From NCBI GenBank assembly GCA_030602225.1, contig JAUWAD010000005.1:1-47434 (forward strand): DNA of 47,434 nucleotides, written 5' to 3'. This DNA is from Bacillota bacterium. GTDB taxonomy: Bacteria > Bacillota > Clostridia > Tissierellales > Tissierellaceae. Position numbers and translations under genes: made by a program. Position 1 is the stretch's first letter. Every line of letters starts with the position of its first letter. This document shows, piece by piece, positions 17,971-25,291 of the stretch. The notes under the pieces were generated by a model. That model saw only the letters and a program-made list of their open reading frames with translations, was not told the origin of the DNA and ran no database searches.

Positions 17971-18114
17971 TTATTCCTCCTTTATATCTATCCTTATAAT
18001 TGTACCAGCTTTATAAGCTTTAACAGTTGTACCTTCATCATTCTGAAGATCGATACGTTTCATGCCGTCAGCAACTTTTGTATACGCTTCAATAATTAAT
18101 TCTACTGTGTCCAT
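17971..18114 (-). CDS. Hypothetical small protein
   Basis: This 47-aa protein lies 2 bases upstream of the polymerase start. It has its own GGAGGAATAAA ribosome binding site, and its last codons provide the polymerase ribosome binding site. It contains VELIIEAYTKVADGMKR then a beta segment, GTTVKAYKAGTIIRID, resembling small SH3-like or nucleic-acid-binding folds. The role is unknown. Confidence 0.6.
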   Translation of the reverse strand: MDTVELIIEAYTKVADGMKRIDLQNDEGTTVKAYKAGTIIRIDIKEE

Positions 18115-18115
18115 T

Positions 18116-18286
18116 TTATTCCTCCCAATGTTCATTCATTTTCTCTCTCCACTGCCACTCTTCATCAGCAGCAACAGCAAGAAATTCTCCTACATTTTCA
18201 GCTAACCATTTAAGATAGCTGGATGGAATCTCGTGTATTTCCTTTCCTTTGAATGCTCCATAAGGCATTCTTATTTTAGCTTCCAT
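18116..18286 (-). CDS. DUF3820-like small protein
   Basis: This 56-aa protein contains MPYGAFKGKEIHEIPSSYL followed by KWLAEN. It matches the DUF3820 pattern (MPFGKYKGKPIEELP followed by Y-L-x-W), common in phages and often near nucleases or replication genes. The biochemical role is unsettled. It overlaps the upstream gene by 11 bases and has AAAGAAAG before its ATG. The stop shares sequence with the ribosome binding site of the next gene. Confidence 0.75.
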   Translation of the reverse strand: MEAKIRMPYGAFKGKEIHEIPSSYLKWLAENVGEFLAVAADEEWQWREKMNEHWEE

Positions 18287-18482
18287 CTTTCTTTTCCTTA
18301 TTATTCAAATAATATTGATCTAAGCATTCTTTCTTTGCTTTCCCATTTATACACTTTCTTTCATACAAACCACTTATACATTTGGTTGTAGGACAATCCG
18401 AATCCTGTTTAAAATATTTACACTCTTTTTGAATATAAGAATCACATTCAAAGCGGGCTACAATTTTACAACTGTTAGTCAT
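18276..18482 (-). CDS. Cys-rich small protein
   Basis: The 68-aa protein overlaps both neighbours, with the start inside the end of the methyltransferase gene. It has eight Cys (C5, C13, C21, C29, C35, C44, C53 region) spaced irregularly (FECDSYIQKECKYFKQDSDC, TTKC, ERKC). This suggests a compact metal-binding fold. Its function is unknown. It is probably translationally coupled to the methyltransferase. Confidence 0.65.
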   Translation of the reverse strand: MTNSCKIVARFECDSYIQKECKYFKQDSDCPTTKCISGLYERKCINGKAKKECLDQYYLNNKEKKDGS

Positions 18483-19761
18483 TTAATTTACTCATCCTTT
18501 CAAGAGCAACTGCATAAGCTTCTATTGAATTATCAACTCCAGTACAAAATAGTTTCTGTTTGACACCAGCTTCAATACTTGAACCACTGCCCATAAATGG
18601 GTCATAAAGCATCTGTCCTGGGAGTGCTACTCTTTCAAGTAAGTTCTCCAGCAGCAGAACTGGTTTTTCATACTTATGAATTTTTTCAGTGGGATTAACA
18701 GGAGGACACTCAATCCAATTAGGCATGCCTTGTTTTATAATCCTTGAAGCATCTTTCCTTATATACATTATCTGTTCGTAACAGTCAGATGGCCAAGAGG
18801 TAGGTACATTACATCCTCCTGTTTCACGCTTAATCCAGATAAAAGGTTTAATATAGACTCTCCAGCCACACTCTATAAAGATATCTCTGAGATAGTTAAA
18901 GTGCTCCATTGCATGAAAAATATAGCCGTGTGCATCATACTTGGTGAAACGAAAGCTCTCTTTTGCAAGGAAATAATAACTTGCTAAAGCTTTATATTTA
19001 TCATCTCTAAAGTCTATTCCAGTAGCAGACTTCCCTCCTGTTCTTCCACCAACAGAGATACCAATTTTATCATGCTCAATTCCATAGAGTGGATCAGTTA
19101 AAAGGATATCAACTGAATTGTCAGGCACTTCAGACATATGATCAATAGCATCTGTGTAATGAAGAGTAAAAAGGTCTTTTTTGTCTTTGACCTTTTGCTC
19201 AAACTCCTTAATGCCTTCAATTGCAGCAGCTACTTTTTCAAGCCCTTTATAAGCTTTCTTAATTTCACTTGCTTTTTTGGCCTCTTTTAATTGAGGAAAT
19301 GCTTTTATCATCTCTGCCATTTGAAGCTGGTTAATTATACTTCCCTTAGTCTTTCCAATTAGCTTTGCAGTATCCTCTAAAGTATGACCTCCACTTGTTC
19401 CAGGTGTTGTAGCACCATGCTGTTCTACTTTAAAGTTATGAAGTTCTTCAACTGCTAAAGCATACTCTGCAGGAGTGTAGTCTTTTCTGTGAAGATTAGC
19501 TTCAAGTTCCAATTCTCTCATTTCCTTTGGGTCAGCTACATCTTCAAAAACTGCTTTTACTTGTACGCCTGCAAGGATACATGCAGCAAGTCTTCTGCCT
19601 CCATCTATAAGTTCAAACTTTCTGTTGATTACTATTGGAAGAATTTGCCTTGTCCTTTTAATAGACTTAGAAAGTTCTTCAATATCTCCCAGATCTTGTC
19701 GAAATCTGTTGTGCCCATCAGCCACTTTAATATTAGTTGGATCTGTTTGAATTATGTCCAT
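18475..19761 (-). CDS. ParB-like / DNA methyltransferase fusion
   Basis: The 428-aa protein has two parts. Residues 1-110 are a ParB/Srx-like domain (ELIDGGRRLAA at ~50-60, then ANLHRKDYTPAEYA). Residues ~195-428 are a beta-class N6-adenine or N4-cytosine methyltransferase, with catalytic motif IV first (DILLTDPLYG, 218-227) and the AdoMet motif near the end (DPFMGSGSS, 387-395) after HKYEKP. Motif IV reads DPLY instead of DPPY. Such fusions are common in phages and may protect DNA from host restriction. The DPLY change leaves activity uncertain. Confidence 0.85.
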   Translation of the reverse strand: MDIIQTDPTNIKVADGHNRFRQDLGDIEELSKSIKRTRQILPIVINRKFELIDGGRRLAACILAGVQVKAVFEDVADPKEMRELELEANLHRKDYTPAEYALAVEELHNFKVEQHGATTPGTSGGHTLEDTAKLIGKTKGSIINQLQMAEMIKAFPQLKEAKKASEIKKAYKGLEKVAAAIEGIKEFEQKVKDKKDLFTLHYTDAIDHMSEVPDNSVDILLTDPLYGIEHDKIGISVGGRTGGKSATGIDFRDDKYKALASYYFLAKESFRFTKYDAHGYIFHAMEHFNYLRDIFIECGWRVYIKPFIWIKRETGGCNVPTSWPSDCYEQIMYIRKDASRIIKQGMPNWIECPPVNPTEKIHKYEKPVLLLENLLERVALPGQMLYDPFMGSGSSIEAGVKQKLFCTGVDNSIEAYAVALERMSKLND

Positions 19762-19773
19762 CTGCTTCCTTTC

Positions 19774-20001
19774 TTAAATTGCTATATAGATTTCATCTCC
19801 TTCAGAAACTGGAGCTCCTACTTTTAGAAGTAGTCTCAGAGTTACACCTTCTTTATGAGGAAGAAACTGTAATATAGGATTGTGAACTAAGTCAATATTA
19901 TGCTGATCTACAAGCTTAATAAGTACATGATTACCATTTTGTTCGAGAGAAATATAACATTCCTTATCATACGGTAATTCTGTAAAGATCTTTGGTTTCA
20001 T
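19774..20001 (-). CDS. Hypothetical small protein
   Basis: The 75-aa protein has a strong AAGGAGGAAAT ribosome binding site. It is beta-rich (CYISLEQNGNHVLIKLVDQ, GVTLRLLLKVGAPVSEGDEIYIAI), and the last part resembles a small barrel. It sits in the replication operon just upstream of the ParB-methyltransferase. No family is recognised. Confidence 0.65.
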   Translation of the reverse strand: MKPKIFTELPYDKECYISLEQNGNHVLIKLVDQHNIDLVHNPILQFLPHKEGVTLRLLLKVGAPVSEGDEIYIAI

Positions 20002-20010
20002 ATTTCCTCC

Positions 20011-20229
20011 TTATATCAAACCAAGCTTCTTCAGCAAATCTAACTGTTCAACTGTAACAGGAATCTTCTTACCTTTTCCAGCTTTACTGGTAGATTTCTT
20101 CTTGGTCTGTAAGTTAATAATTACACTCTCTAAATCTTTTTGTCTCCTATCTGCATAGGAATTAAAAAAGACAGCCTGCTCATTAGGCGGCAGCATCTGG
20201 AACTTCTGATTTAGGTTTATTAATTTCAT
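20011..20229 (-). CDS. Hypothetical small basic protein
   Basis: I use the start MKLINLNQKF at 20229 (GGAAG just before it); upstream in-frame starts lie deep in the previous gene. The 72-aa protein has LPPNEQAVFFNSYADRRQKDL. A basic, likely flexible segment follows (KKKSTSKAGKGKKIP), then a closing helix, VEQLDLLKKLGLI. It could be a small nucleic-acid-binding protein. The start choice is uncertain. Confidence 0.55.
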   Translation of the reverse strand: MKLINLNQKFQMLPPNEQAVFFNSYADRRQKDLESVIINLQTKKKSTSKAGKGKKIPVTVEQLDLLKKLGLI

Positions 20230-20482
20230 CTTCCATATCCTTTGGTGTAAGTTGATGATGACATACTGCACAGACAAATGTTTGTATAGGAATTACTTCT
20301 GTTTTTCCAGATGTTGATAATAAAGGCGATACCCTTTTCAATTTATAGGTCTGAATAAAGTTATCAAACCCACACTTCTTACAAACTGCATGAGGTAAAG
20401 CCTCAAGTTCTGCTATTGTCATTTGTACTTTTTGTCCTTGTAAAGGGGTCTGTCTATTGTACTTTAGTCTTTGATTGTTCAT
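20183..20482 (-). CDS. Zinc-ribbon protein
   Basis: The 99-aa protein has two CxxC knuckles, CKKCG (~34-38) and CAVCHHQ (~71-76), separated by beta strands (FIQTYKLKRVSPLL, VIPIQTFV). This is a classical zinc ribbon. The tail is polar (PKSEVPDAAA). It overlaps both neighbours, typical of this dense operon. Zinc ribbons of this kind are frequent in phage replication clusters, but no specific partner is known. Confidence 0.75.
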   Translation of the reverse strand: MNNQRLKYNRQTPLQGQKVQMTIAELEALPHAVCKKCGFDNFIQTYKLKRVSPLLSTSGKTEVIPIQTFVCAVCHHQLTPKDMEDEINKPKSEVPDAAA

Positions 20483-20826
20483 TTGTTTTCTCCTATATAG
20501 CTAAAATCTATTTTAATGTAATATTCCCTTATCCATGTGTAGTGTTCTAATGCAGCTACCATTCCAGTACTCATACCATAATCCATAAAGAACGCTACTC
20601 CGACTGCTTGACTTCCCCAAGCATAACCACATTGAATACCTTTTTTTCTTTCAGCTTCTTTACTATCATTAAGTATTCCCTTTTGAGTATAAAGAAGATG
20701 AGAAGCAAAAGGGCAGCCTCCTTGACTAATAATATGCTTCATACATCTACGAGCATATGTAATATGCTTCTCTACTTGTTCATGTGTTTCGCCTGAATAA
20801 GGCGATTCTACTATTATTAATTCCAT
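20479..20826 (-). CDS. DUF7768-like (nucleoside deoxyribosyltransferase-fold) protein
   Basis: The 115-aa protein carries the pattern of the phage DUF4406/DUF7768 group: VESPYSGETHEQVEKHI, then PFASHLLYTQKGILND. ERKKGIQCGYAWG and a final MDYGMSTGM segment follow. These proteins have a Rossmann-like fold related to nucleoside 2-deoxyribosyltransferases. Their reaction in phages is unproven; a nucleotide-metabolism role is inferred. A good GGAGG precedes the ATG. Confidence 0.8.
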   Translation of the reverse strand: MELIIVESPYSGETHEQVEKHITYARRCMKHIISQGGCPFASHLLYTQKGILNDSKEAERKKGIQCGYAWGSQAVGVAFFMDYGMSTGMVAALEHYTWIREYYIKIDFSYIGENK

Positions 20827-20837
20827 TCTTCCTCCTT

Positions 20838-21107
20838 TTATAATTCAAGTCTGTCTAATATACTATATACCTGATCTGCAGCTCTGTTAGCATTTCTACT
20901 TAAGTTTCTTATTGTGACAGCTAAAGGCACTAAGTAGATATCATCTTCTTCTCCTGTTTTATCAGGTGGAATTTCTGATAAAACAGGCTTAATACACTCT
21001 TCGAGGTTGTTTACTCCAACAGATAAACGATCAAGTGCACCATTTAATGACTTTATTTGTTGATTTACTTGAGAGTCTTTCTCAATTACCTTTGTTTCTT
21101 CTTTCAT
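20838..21107 (-). CDS. Hypothetical helical protein
   Basis: The 89-aa helical protein has charged N-terminal repeats (VIEKDSQVNQQIKSLNGALD) and ANRAADQVYSILDRLEL at the end, predicted as a helical hairpin. It has AAGGAGAAAGAG before its ATG. It resembles common small phage proteins without known function and may form a coiled coil. It is the last gene before a structured gap. Confidence 0.65.
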   Translation of the reverse strand: MKEETKVIEKDSQVNQQIKSLNGALDRLSVGVNNLEECIKPVLSEIPPDKTGEEDDIYLVPLAVTIRNLSRNANRAADQVYSILDRLEL

Positions 21108-21137
21108 TGCTCTTTCTCCTTTTGTTTAAGTAGTTAT

Positions 21138-21150
21138 GTCAAAATTTGAC
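21138..21150 (+). promoter_or_regulatory. Dispersed palindrome, site 4
   Basis: GTCAA-AAT-TTGAC followed by TTTGCTGA on the + strand, in a gap between leftward genes. Confidence 0.7.
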
Positions 21151-21171
21151 TTTGCTGATTAATATCCAATC

Positions 21172-21241
21172 GCCCTCTTAGAAGAGTAGCGGCTATGATA
21201 CTTCTTAAGTACTACTTAATAAGTACTTATCCTAAGAGGGC
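21172..21241. other. Branched stem-loop structure
   Basis: A 10-bp outer stem (GCCCTCTTAG at 21172 with CTAAGAGGGC at 21232) encloses an 8-bp hairpin (TAAGTACT 21206, AGTACTTA 21222). A weaker hairpin lies at 21182-21203. It is in the 147-base gap between genes at 21107 and 21255, right after palindrome site 4. It could be a transcript-processing or regulatory RNA. It is not followed by a U-run. Confidence 0.55.
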
Positions 21242-21254
21242 TGTTAGAGATTAA

Positions 21255-21731
21255 TTAGTCCTTTCGTCTTACCATCTTAGTAACAGTATTTATAGTGCCT
21301 TGTCGAAACTCAGAGAATTCGATATTGACAGTAACAACAACAGGAATACCAATCCAGTCACCATTTTCCAGCGCGGTCTGAAGCTTTTCCTTAGTTCCCA
21401 TATCAAGTTCCATAGTATCAGCAAACTCTTTGAGCATATTAATTTTGGACTGGCGTTTTGTCTTCTTGCCATCTTTAGTCTGGACATTTTCATCTCCAGG
21501 TCTTGGAAACCAGACCTGCTTAAAGACCCTTCCTCCATCAATTAGAGTCTCACCATCAGACATATATCCTCCATTGTCTGCAAGTGTTACTATAAAAGTC
21601 AAGCCGTAGTTTTCAGGATTATAAGAAACTCCTGTAAGACTTCCGAGGAAATTACCTTGGGGAATGAGAGGATCAGGTTTGTACTCACTTTCGAGGTCAT
21701 AGTCTGTATTGATTTGTGTATGTTCTTCCAT
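21255..21731 (-). CDS. Putative ssDNA-binding protein
   Basis: The 158-aa protein has an OB-fold-like strand pattern (GNFLGSLTGVSY, YGLTFIVTLADNG, WIGIPVVVTVNIEF). A basic loop (KDGKKTKRQSK) and an exposed aromatic-rich start (VFKQVWFPRPGD) are present. This is typical of phage single-stranded DNA-binding proteins. It is adjacent to the recombination genes (Sak4-like ATPase, Cas4-like nuclease), as expected. The assignment rests on fold pattern and context; no specific signature is decisive. Confidence 0.55.
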   Translation of the reverse strand: MEEHTQINTDYDLESEYKPDPLIPQGNFLGSLTGVSYNPENYGLTFIVTLADNGGYMSDGETLIDGGRVFKQVWFPRPGDENVQTKDGKKTKRQSKINMLKEFADTMELDMGTKEKLQTALENGDWIGIPVVVTVNIEFSEFRQGTINTVTKMVRRKD

Positions 21732-21788
21732 TGTTTAGTTCTCCTTTAGTTTGTTTAGTTATTTGTGTAGTTGTTTATGGTCTTACAG

Positions 21789-21995
21789 CTAACCTTCATC
21801 ACCTCCTTCTTTATCTTCATCTAAGTTTCTGCAGTTCCAGTGAAGTTCTTCTATGATAACTTCTATATCAAGCTTAGCATTTCTATGTAGAAGCCATACT
21901 TTATCATAGTGGTCTTCACAGGAAGGCATTTCTTCTCCAAGGATTTTATGTGAGTATCTAGCTGTTTCATTACACTCTCTTGTAATACAGGACAT
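21789..21995 (-). CDS. Small Cys/His protein
   Basis: The 68-aa protein has CITREC near the start and CEDHYDKVW in the middle, a plausible zinc-binding mini-domain, followed by an acidic tail (DEDKEGGDEG). It ends just before a 57-base gap. It starts at the TAATG overlap with the upstream gene. The function is unknown. Confidence 0.65.
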   Translation of the reverse strand: MSCITRECNETARYSHKILGEEMPSCEDHYDKVWLLHRNAKLDIEVIIEELHWNCRNLDEDKEGGDEG

Positions 21996-22255
21996 TATTC
22001 TCCTCCTTCTTTTTCTTGTGCCTCTACAAGATATTGAATTTTTTTCTCAAGGCTGTCACGTAGAGTTACAAGTTCTCCAACTAACTCTGCCATTTTGTTT
22101 CTTGCCAGACTTCCATCAAGATAATTTAAAGTTGCCTGTAGATAAATCTCGACCCTTATAAGACTTCGCTGCTGTCGCTTAATTTGACCTTCATAATCAG
22201 GTTTACACCTTTTTGAAGTCCCCTCAGAAATATCATCTCTTATATCATCTAACAT
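21995..22255 (-). CDS. Hypothetical helical protein
   Basis: The 86-aa protein is charged and helical (RDDISEGTSKRCKPDYEGQ, AELVGELVTLRDSLEKKIQYL). It starts at an ATG that overlaps the stop of the small gene upstream, with AAAGGAGGTAAG before it. It is likely an accessory factor of the recombination cluster, but no family is recognised. Confidence 0.65.
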   Translation of the reverse strand: MLDDIRDDISEGTSKRCKPDYEGQIKRQQRSLIRVEIYLQATLNYLDGSLARNKMAELVGELVTLRDSLEKKIQYLVEAQEKEGGE

Positions 22256-22419
22256 TACTTACCTCCTTTTTGTTTATTTAATATAAACAGCTTAGCAGTA
22301 CTTATACTCATATTATAATGTCTCTTATAATAATTTGTTAAGTTAATACAACTTTTACAGAATAAAGCAGAGACTCTAAAGCTATTACACCCAGATCTTT
22401 TACACCTTTTTCTTTTCAT
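22255..22419 (-). CDS. Tiny zinc-finger-like protein (overlapping)
   Basis: This 54-aa frame starts inside the end of the Sak4-like gene (GGAG 7 bases before ATG 22419). It ends in a TAATG overlap with the next gene. It is very basic, with C-x4-C (RCKRSGC) and C-x2-C (FCKSC), a likely zinc finger. Its last codons supply the next ribosome binding site. These features make translation likely despite its small size. Confidence 0.6.
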   Translation of the reverse strand: MKRKRCKRSGCNSFRVSALFCKSCINLTNYYKRHYNMSISTAKLFILNKQKGGK

Positions 22420-23353
22420 TCATATACTCCATCAAGACATTATAGTCATTAGGAATCTCAGCAGGAAGTAACTGTGCTTTACCGGAGAAGCAACTTCTTG
22501 CTTTATAGAATCCTCTTGGGAGGGTTCTGAGATAGTAGTATGGTTTTCCTTTGTCCATTTTAGTAAAGGCATAATAGACTTCATCAAAGTATCCAGGAAT
22601 AATAGAACTAAGCATTCCTGTTAACATAGGATCAACAGATAAGACTGCTCCAGTATCAGAATCTAATGTCATTCTCCAGTGTGCATTTACTAAGAGATTG
22701 CAGTTTAAGGAAATTAGTTTTCTCAGTTTTCCTTCTACAAGATTCTTGACAATCTGGTAGTGAACATTCCATAGTGGGCCTTGAGTAGCTGGGTTTCTCT
22801 TAGGGTCAAGTTGAAGTGCTCTTTCCATTGCCAGGTCTGTCATTGATGTGGTACTGTCAAGAATTACTGTCTTGATCTCTCCAGCTTCTACTTTTTTAGC
22901 CACTTCAAGAATATCCTTTTCAAAGTCTACCCAACCTTTACTAGTAAGTGGGTATTGTGAGTACTTGAAGTCAAGACCTCTGTAGATTAGAATGTGTTTG
23001 TCTATGTCAAAGACATAGCCAGGTGTTGGGTGTGTGCTTCCAAAAACACTCTTACCTGTTCCATAGTCTCCAACTACCATTATCTTACTGAACTCACTTA
23101 TCGGAGTTACATCTTTTGCGTCTTTTATCATTTGCTTTCCTCCTTTAAGGCCTACGCCATGTCCTGGCTGTCCAGCTTTAAGACAGTCTTTAGATATGCA
23201 GTTGCCTTCTGGGTCTACCTGAATTGTTCCACAGCCTTCACAAAGTACTAATACTGCTGTATCTCTTTGCCAATCTTCTTTTGATGTTAGCCCTTTAAAA
23301 TCAGAAGGCCTTCTAAACAACTCCTGATTACAGGCTTCACAAAATTCTGCCAT
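22400..23353 (-). CDS. Sak4-like recombination ATPase with N-terminal zinc ribbon
   Basis: The 317-aa protein has an N-terminal zinc module (residues 4-60: CEAC, LCEGCG, VDPEGNC, DCL). A RecA-like AAA_24 ATPase follows, with Walker A GDYGTGKS (95-102) and Walker B TVILDSTTSM (162-171). It is similar to Sak4-type single-strand annealing/recombination proteins. A perfect AAAGGAGG lies inside the gene, 7 bases before Met75 (position 23131), so the ATPase may also be made alone as a 243-aa protein. Neighbours are an ssDNA-binding candidate and a Cas4-like nuclease, giving a recombination module. Confidence 0.8.
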   Translation of the reverse strand: MAEFCEACNQELFRRPSDFKGLTSKEDWQRDTAVLVLCEGCGTIQVDPEGNCISKDCLKAGQPGHGVGLKGGKQMIKDAKDVTPISEFSKIMVVGDYGTGKSVFGSTHPTPGYVFDIDKHILIYRGLDFKYSQYPLTSKGWVDFEKDILEVAKKVEAGEIKTVILDSTTSMTDLAMERALQLDPKRNPATQGPLWNVHYQIVKNLVEGKLRKLISLNCNLLVNAHWRMTLDSDTGAVLSVDPMLTGMLSSIIPGYFDEVYYAFTKMDKGKPYYYLRTLPRGFYKARSCFSGKAQLLPAEIPNDYNVLMEYMNEKKKV

Positions 23354-23571
23354 TATCTTCCTCCCTCCATAAACTTCTTCTTTGAAAGGCCATTCCTTGC
23401 TTTCCAGCAGTCAACAGTATTAGCAATAGCTATTTCTGCTCTCCTTAGCTCTGATTGCTCTGTTGTTAACGTAGCAGAACTTTGTTGAACATCTAATAAA
23501 GCTATTAATACTCCTCTAAGTCTAAACATAGCAAAGTTTCTTTCTCTTGCCCATTTTTGTGCTTTGGTCAT
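23353..23571 (-). CDS. Hypothetical small protein
   Basis: The 72-aa basic and helical protein (KAQKWARERNFAMFRLRGVL, ELRRAEIAIANTVDCW) is possibly DNA-binding. It overlaps the upstream gene by 50 bases and its stop abuts the Sak4-like start. Similar W-x-R-E-R-N small phage proteins have no known function. Confidence 0.65.
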   Translation of the reverse strand: MTKAQKWARERNFAMFRLRGVLIALLDVQQSSATLTTEQSELRRAEIAIANTVDCWKARNGLSKKKFMEGGR

Positions 23572-23755
23572 TTTGTTCCTCCTTTTCTAATATTGACTTC
23601 ACAATATCAGCTAGGACTGCTATAGCTGCTCCCTGATTTCCAAAGTATTCAGCAACTGTCTTTCCATTGAAGGGGCGGCCATCAAAGTTCTTTGCATCAT
23701 TTTTCATATCTGCTGCTATCATTTTCAAAACATTAATTTTTTTATTGTCTTTCAT
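23522..23755 (-). CDS. Hypothetical small protein
   Basis: The 77-aa protein contains a helical core (ILEKEEQNDQSTK, AAIAVLADIVKSILEKE) and a segment FDGRPFNGKTVAEYFGNQ. It begins 2 bases after the nuclease stop and overlaps the next gene by 50 bases in another frame. Both frames are supported by ribosome binding sites. The function is unknown. Confidence 0.6.
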   Translation of the reverse strand: MKDNKKINVLKMIAADMKNDAKNFDGRPFNGKTVAEYFGNQGAAIAVLADIVKSILEKEEQNDQSTKMGKRKKLCYV

Positions 23756-23757
23756 AA

Positions 23758-24693
23758 TTACCTCTCATTCATAACGTCCCAGGGTTCATCAATATAATAG
23801 CCATAAGGAACATTACCTTCTAATCTCTCAATAGAAGTATTCCTTTCACAGACATTACAGAACTCGCACCTTCCGTAGCGATAACAGGAGTCCTGACCCA
23901 TAGTCCAAAGGTTTCTTCTCATGTCAAGCTGAATTTGGTTGACAGTATTAAGAAAGGAAAGTCTCCAATTCTCTAAGTCTTCATTAGTAAAGATTTGTGG
24001 AACCCTCTCAAAATTAACAGTCAGTTTCCCATACTCTCCTGTTACTTTACTTTTACGAGAAGTAAGGTAATGAAAAACAACTAACACACCACCAGGTTCT
24101 TCAGGAAAGAACTCTGTTTTACCAGCGGCTGTATATCCCATAATTTGAGGACTTCTGTGAAGTTCTTGAATTTTCTTTGATAACTGCCAACCTGTAGTCT
24201 TATGCTCTAAGAACCAAAGCTGGCCATTAAGTTTAACTGTGAGGTCTTTCTTTCCAGTGAACATGAAAGGTTGTAAGGTAGGAAATGCTGTTTCTTCTAC
24301 TTCATTGCTCCAGTGTGTCTCTATCCGGAAAAGGCTCTCAGCTTCTAATACTTCCATAAAACCTTCGTCAGCAGCGAAGTGATCTATATATTGTAAGAAA
24401 CAAGCACAAAGATTTTCAAAGGTTCTATAATCAGGATAGAATTCTTTATCTCCAGTATATTTATCCCAACTCTTCTTACCTGCTAAAATAGCAGCTTCTA
24501 TTGCACCACCATCTCGCACCCACCCATTTTCCTTAACATGGTTGTAAAATTCCTTCATTACATCATGCCAGACTACTCCGTAACGTAGAGCATTATTTCC
24601 TTTATCAGGATATAAGCCGAGAATAAATCTGAGGTAGTATTTTCTTGGGCAGGATACATAGGTTTCTCTTTTTGTGTTATCTAGTTTAAGCAT
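23758..24693 (-). CDS. Cas4/RecB-like PD-(D/E)XK exonuclease with Fe-S cysteines
   Basis: The 311-aa protein has the PD-(D/E)XK core: an early conserved segment (ALRYGVVWHDVMKEFY with His43), then GKKDLTV (D150) and EHK (163-165), then the QxxxY motif (SPQIMGY). Four cysteines match a Cas4/AddB-type iron-sulfur cluster: Cys15 (SCPRKYY) and the C-terminal group C270, C276, C279, C282 (CRYGRCEFCNVC region). Such enzymes resect DNA ends and pair with recombinases such as the Sak4-like protein downstream. GGAGG precedes the ATG. Confidence 0.85.
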   Translation of the reverse strand: MLKLDNTKRETYVSCPRKYYLRFILGLYPDKGNNALRYGVVWHDVMKEFYNHVKENGWVRDGGAIEAAILAGKKSWDKYTGDKEFYPDYRTFENLCACFLQYIDHFAADEGFMEVLEAESLFRIETHWSNEVEETAFPTLQPFMFTGKKDLTVKLNGQLWFLEHKTTGWQLSKKIQELHRSPQIMGYTAAGKTEFFPEEPGGVLVVFHYLTSRKSKVTGEYGKLTVNFERVPQIFTNEDLENWRLSFLNTVNQIQLDMRRNLWTMGQDSCYRYGRCEFCNVCERNTSIERLEGNVPYGYYIDEPWDVMNER

Positions 24694-24707
24694 TATTCCT
24701 CCTAATA

Positions 24708-24908
24708 TTATACAGCAATGTCTACATCATCTTTTTTATATTCATGACTCTCAGGATCGGTAGAAAACCATCGCACTCCCTTTAAAGGTACTGTTCTATT
24801 TTTTCCGTTGGTCAGTCTCATCCAGAGAATTTCGCCATCTTGTCTAACTTGTGAGCACTCAAAAGCTTCCAAATAACCATCTGCCCATCTTACATTTACT
24901 AATGTCAT
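24708..24908 (-). CDS. Hypothetical small protein
   Basis: The start is at ATG 24908 (MTLVNVRWADG) because GGAGGAAATATC is right before it; a frame start 36 bases upstream has none. The 66-aa beta-rich protein contains YLEAFECSQVRQDGEILWMRL and VPLKGVRWFS, resembling a small SH3- or barrel-type domain. Its mRNA leader is the structured 24.97-25.29 kb region. Confidence 0.65.
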   Translation of the reverse strand: MTLVNVRWADGYLEAFECSQVRQDGEILWMRLTNGKNRTVPLKGVRWFSTDPESHEYKKDDVDIAV

Positions 24909-24939
24909 GATATTTCCTCCATAACTTCTAAGATAAGTA

Positions 24940-24952
24940 GTCAATAATTGAC
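24940..24952 (+). promoter_or_regulatory. Dispersed palindrome, site 5
   Basis: GTCAA-TAA-TTGAC followed by TTTGCTTG on the + strand, at the edge of the structured intergenic region between leftward genes. Confidence 0.75.
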
Positions 24953-24967
24953 TTTGCTTGGAAAGGT

Positions 24968-25291
24968 TGGAGAGGGTAGCCTTCGAAAGCTACTGATAAG
25001 TAGTACTTCTTATCACTTCCACTATCGCCTCTCCATAAGGTTACAGGAGTCAACGATAAATATCTCTCAAATGGAGATAATAAGATTGACTCCTGTAAGT
25101 TAAGGGTTAAAGGTTAAAGAGTAGCTATGTGCTCGAATGATCAGGAGGTCTCTGCCTCCGTTGCCGCTACTATCCGATAGTTGTCTGCGGACACACACAG
25201 ATAAAATAGCTCTTTAACCCATTAAAGAACTGCCGGCCTAAGTGGTGCGAGCCTAATATTAGGGAGCTATCAACAAAGGCCAGCACCTTAG
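24968..25291. ncRNA. Densely structured non-coding region
   Basis: No coding frame is supported in this gap, but nine or so helices can be drawn. An 8-bp outer stem (24968-24975 with 25028-25035) encloses hairpins 24976-24993 and 24994-25015 (TGATAAG/CTTATCA). A perfect 13-bp stem (25041-25053 with 25086-25098) contains TATCTC/GAGATA. A long-range helix (25112-25127 with 25207-25219) contains GGAGG/CCTCC and CCGC/GCGG hairpins. A CTAAG/CTTAG stem (25238-25248 with 25083-like arm at 25283-25291) encloses the palindrome CCTAATATTAGG (25252). It could be a leader RNA, a small RNA or a replication site. Confidence 0.5.
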
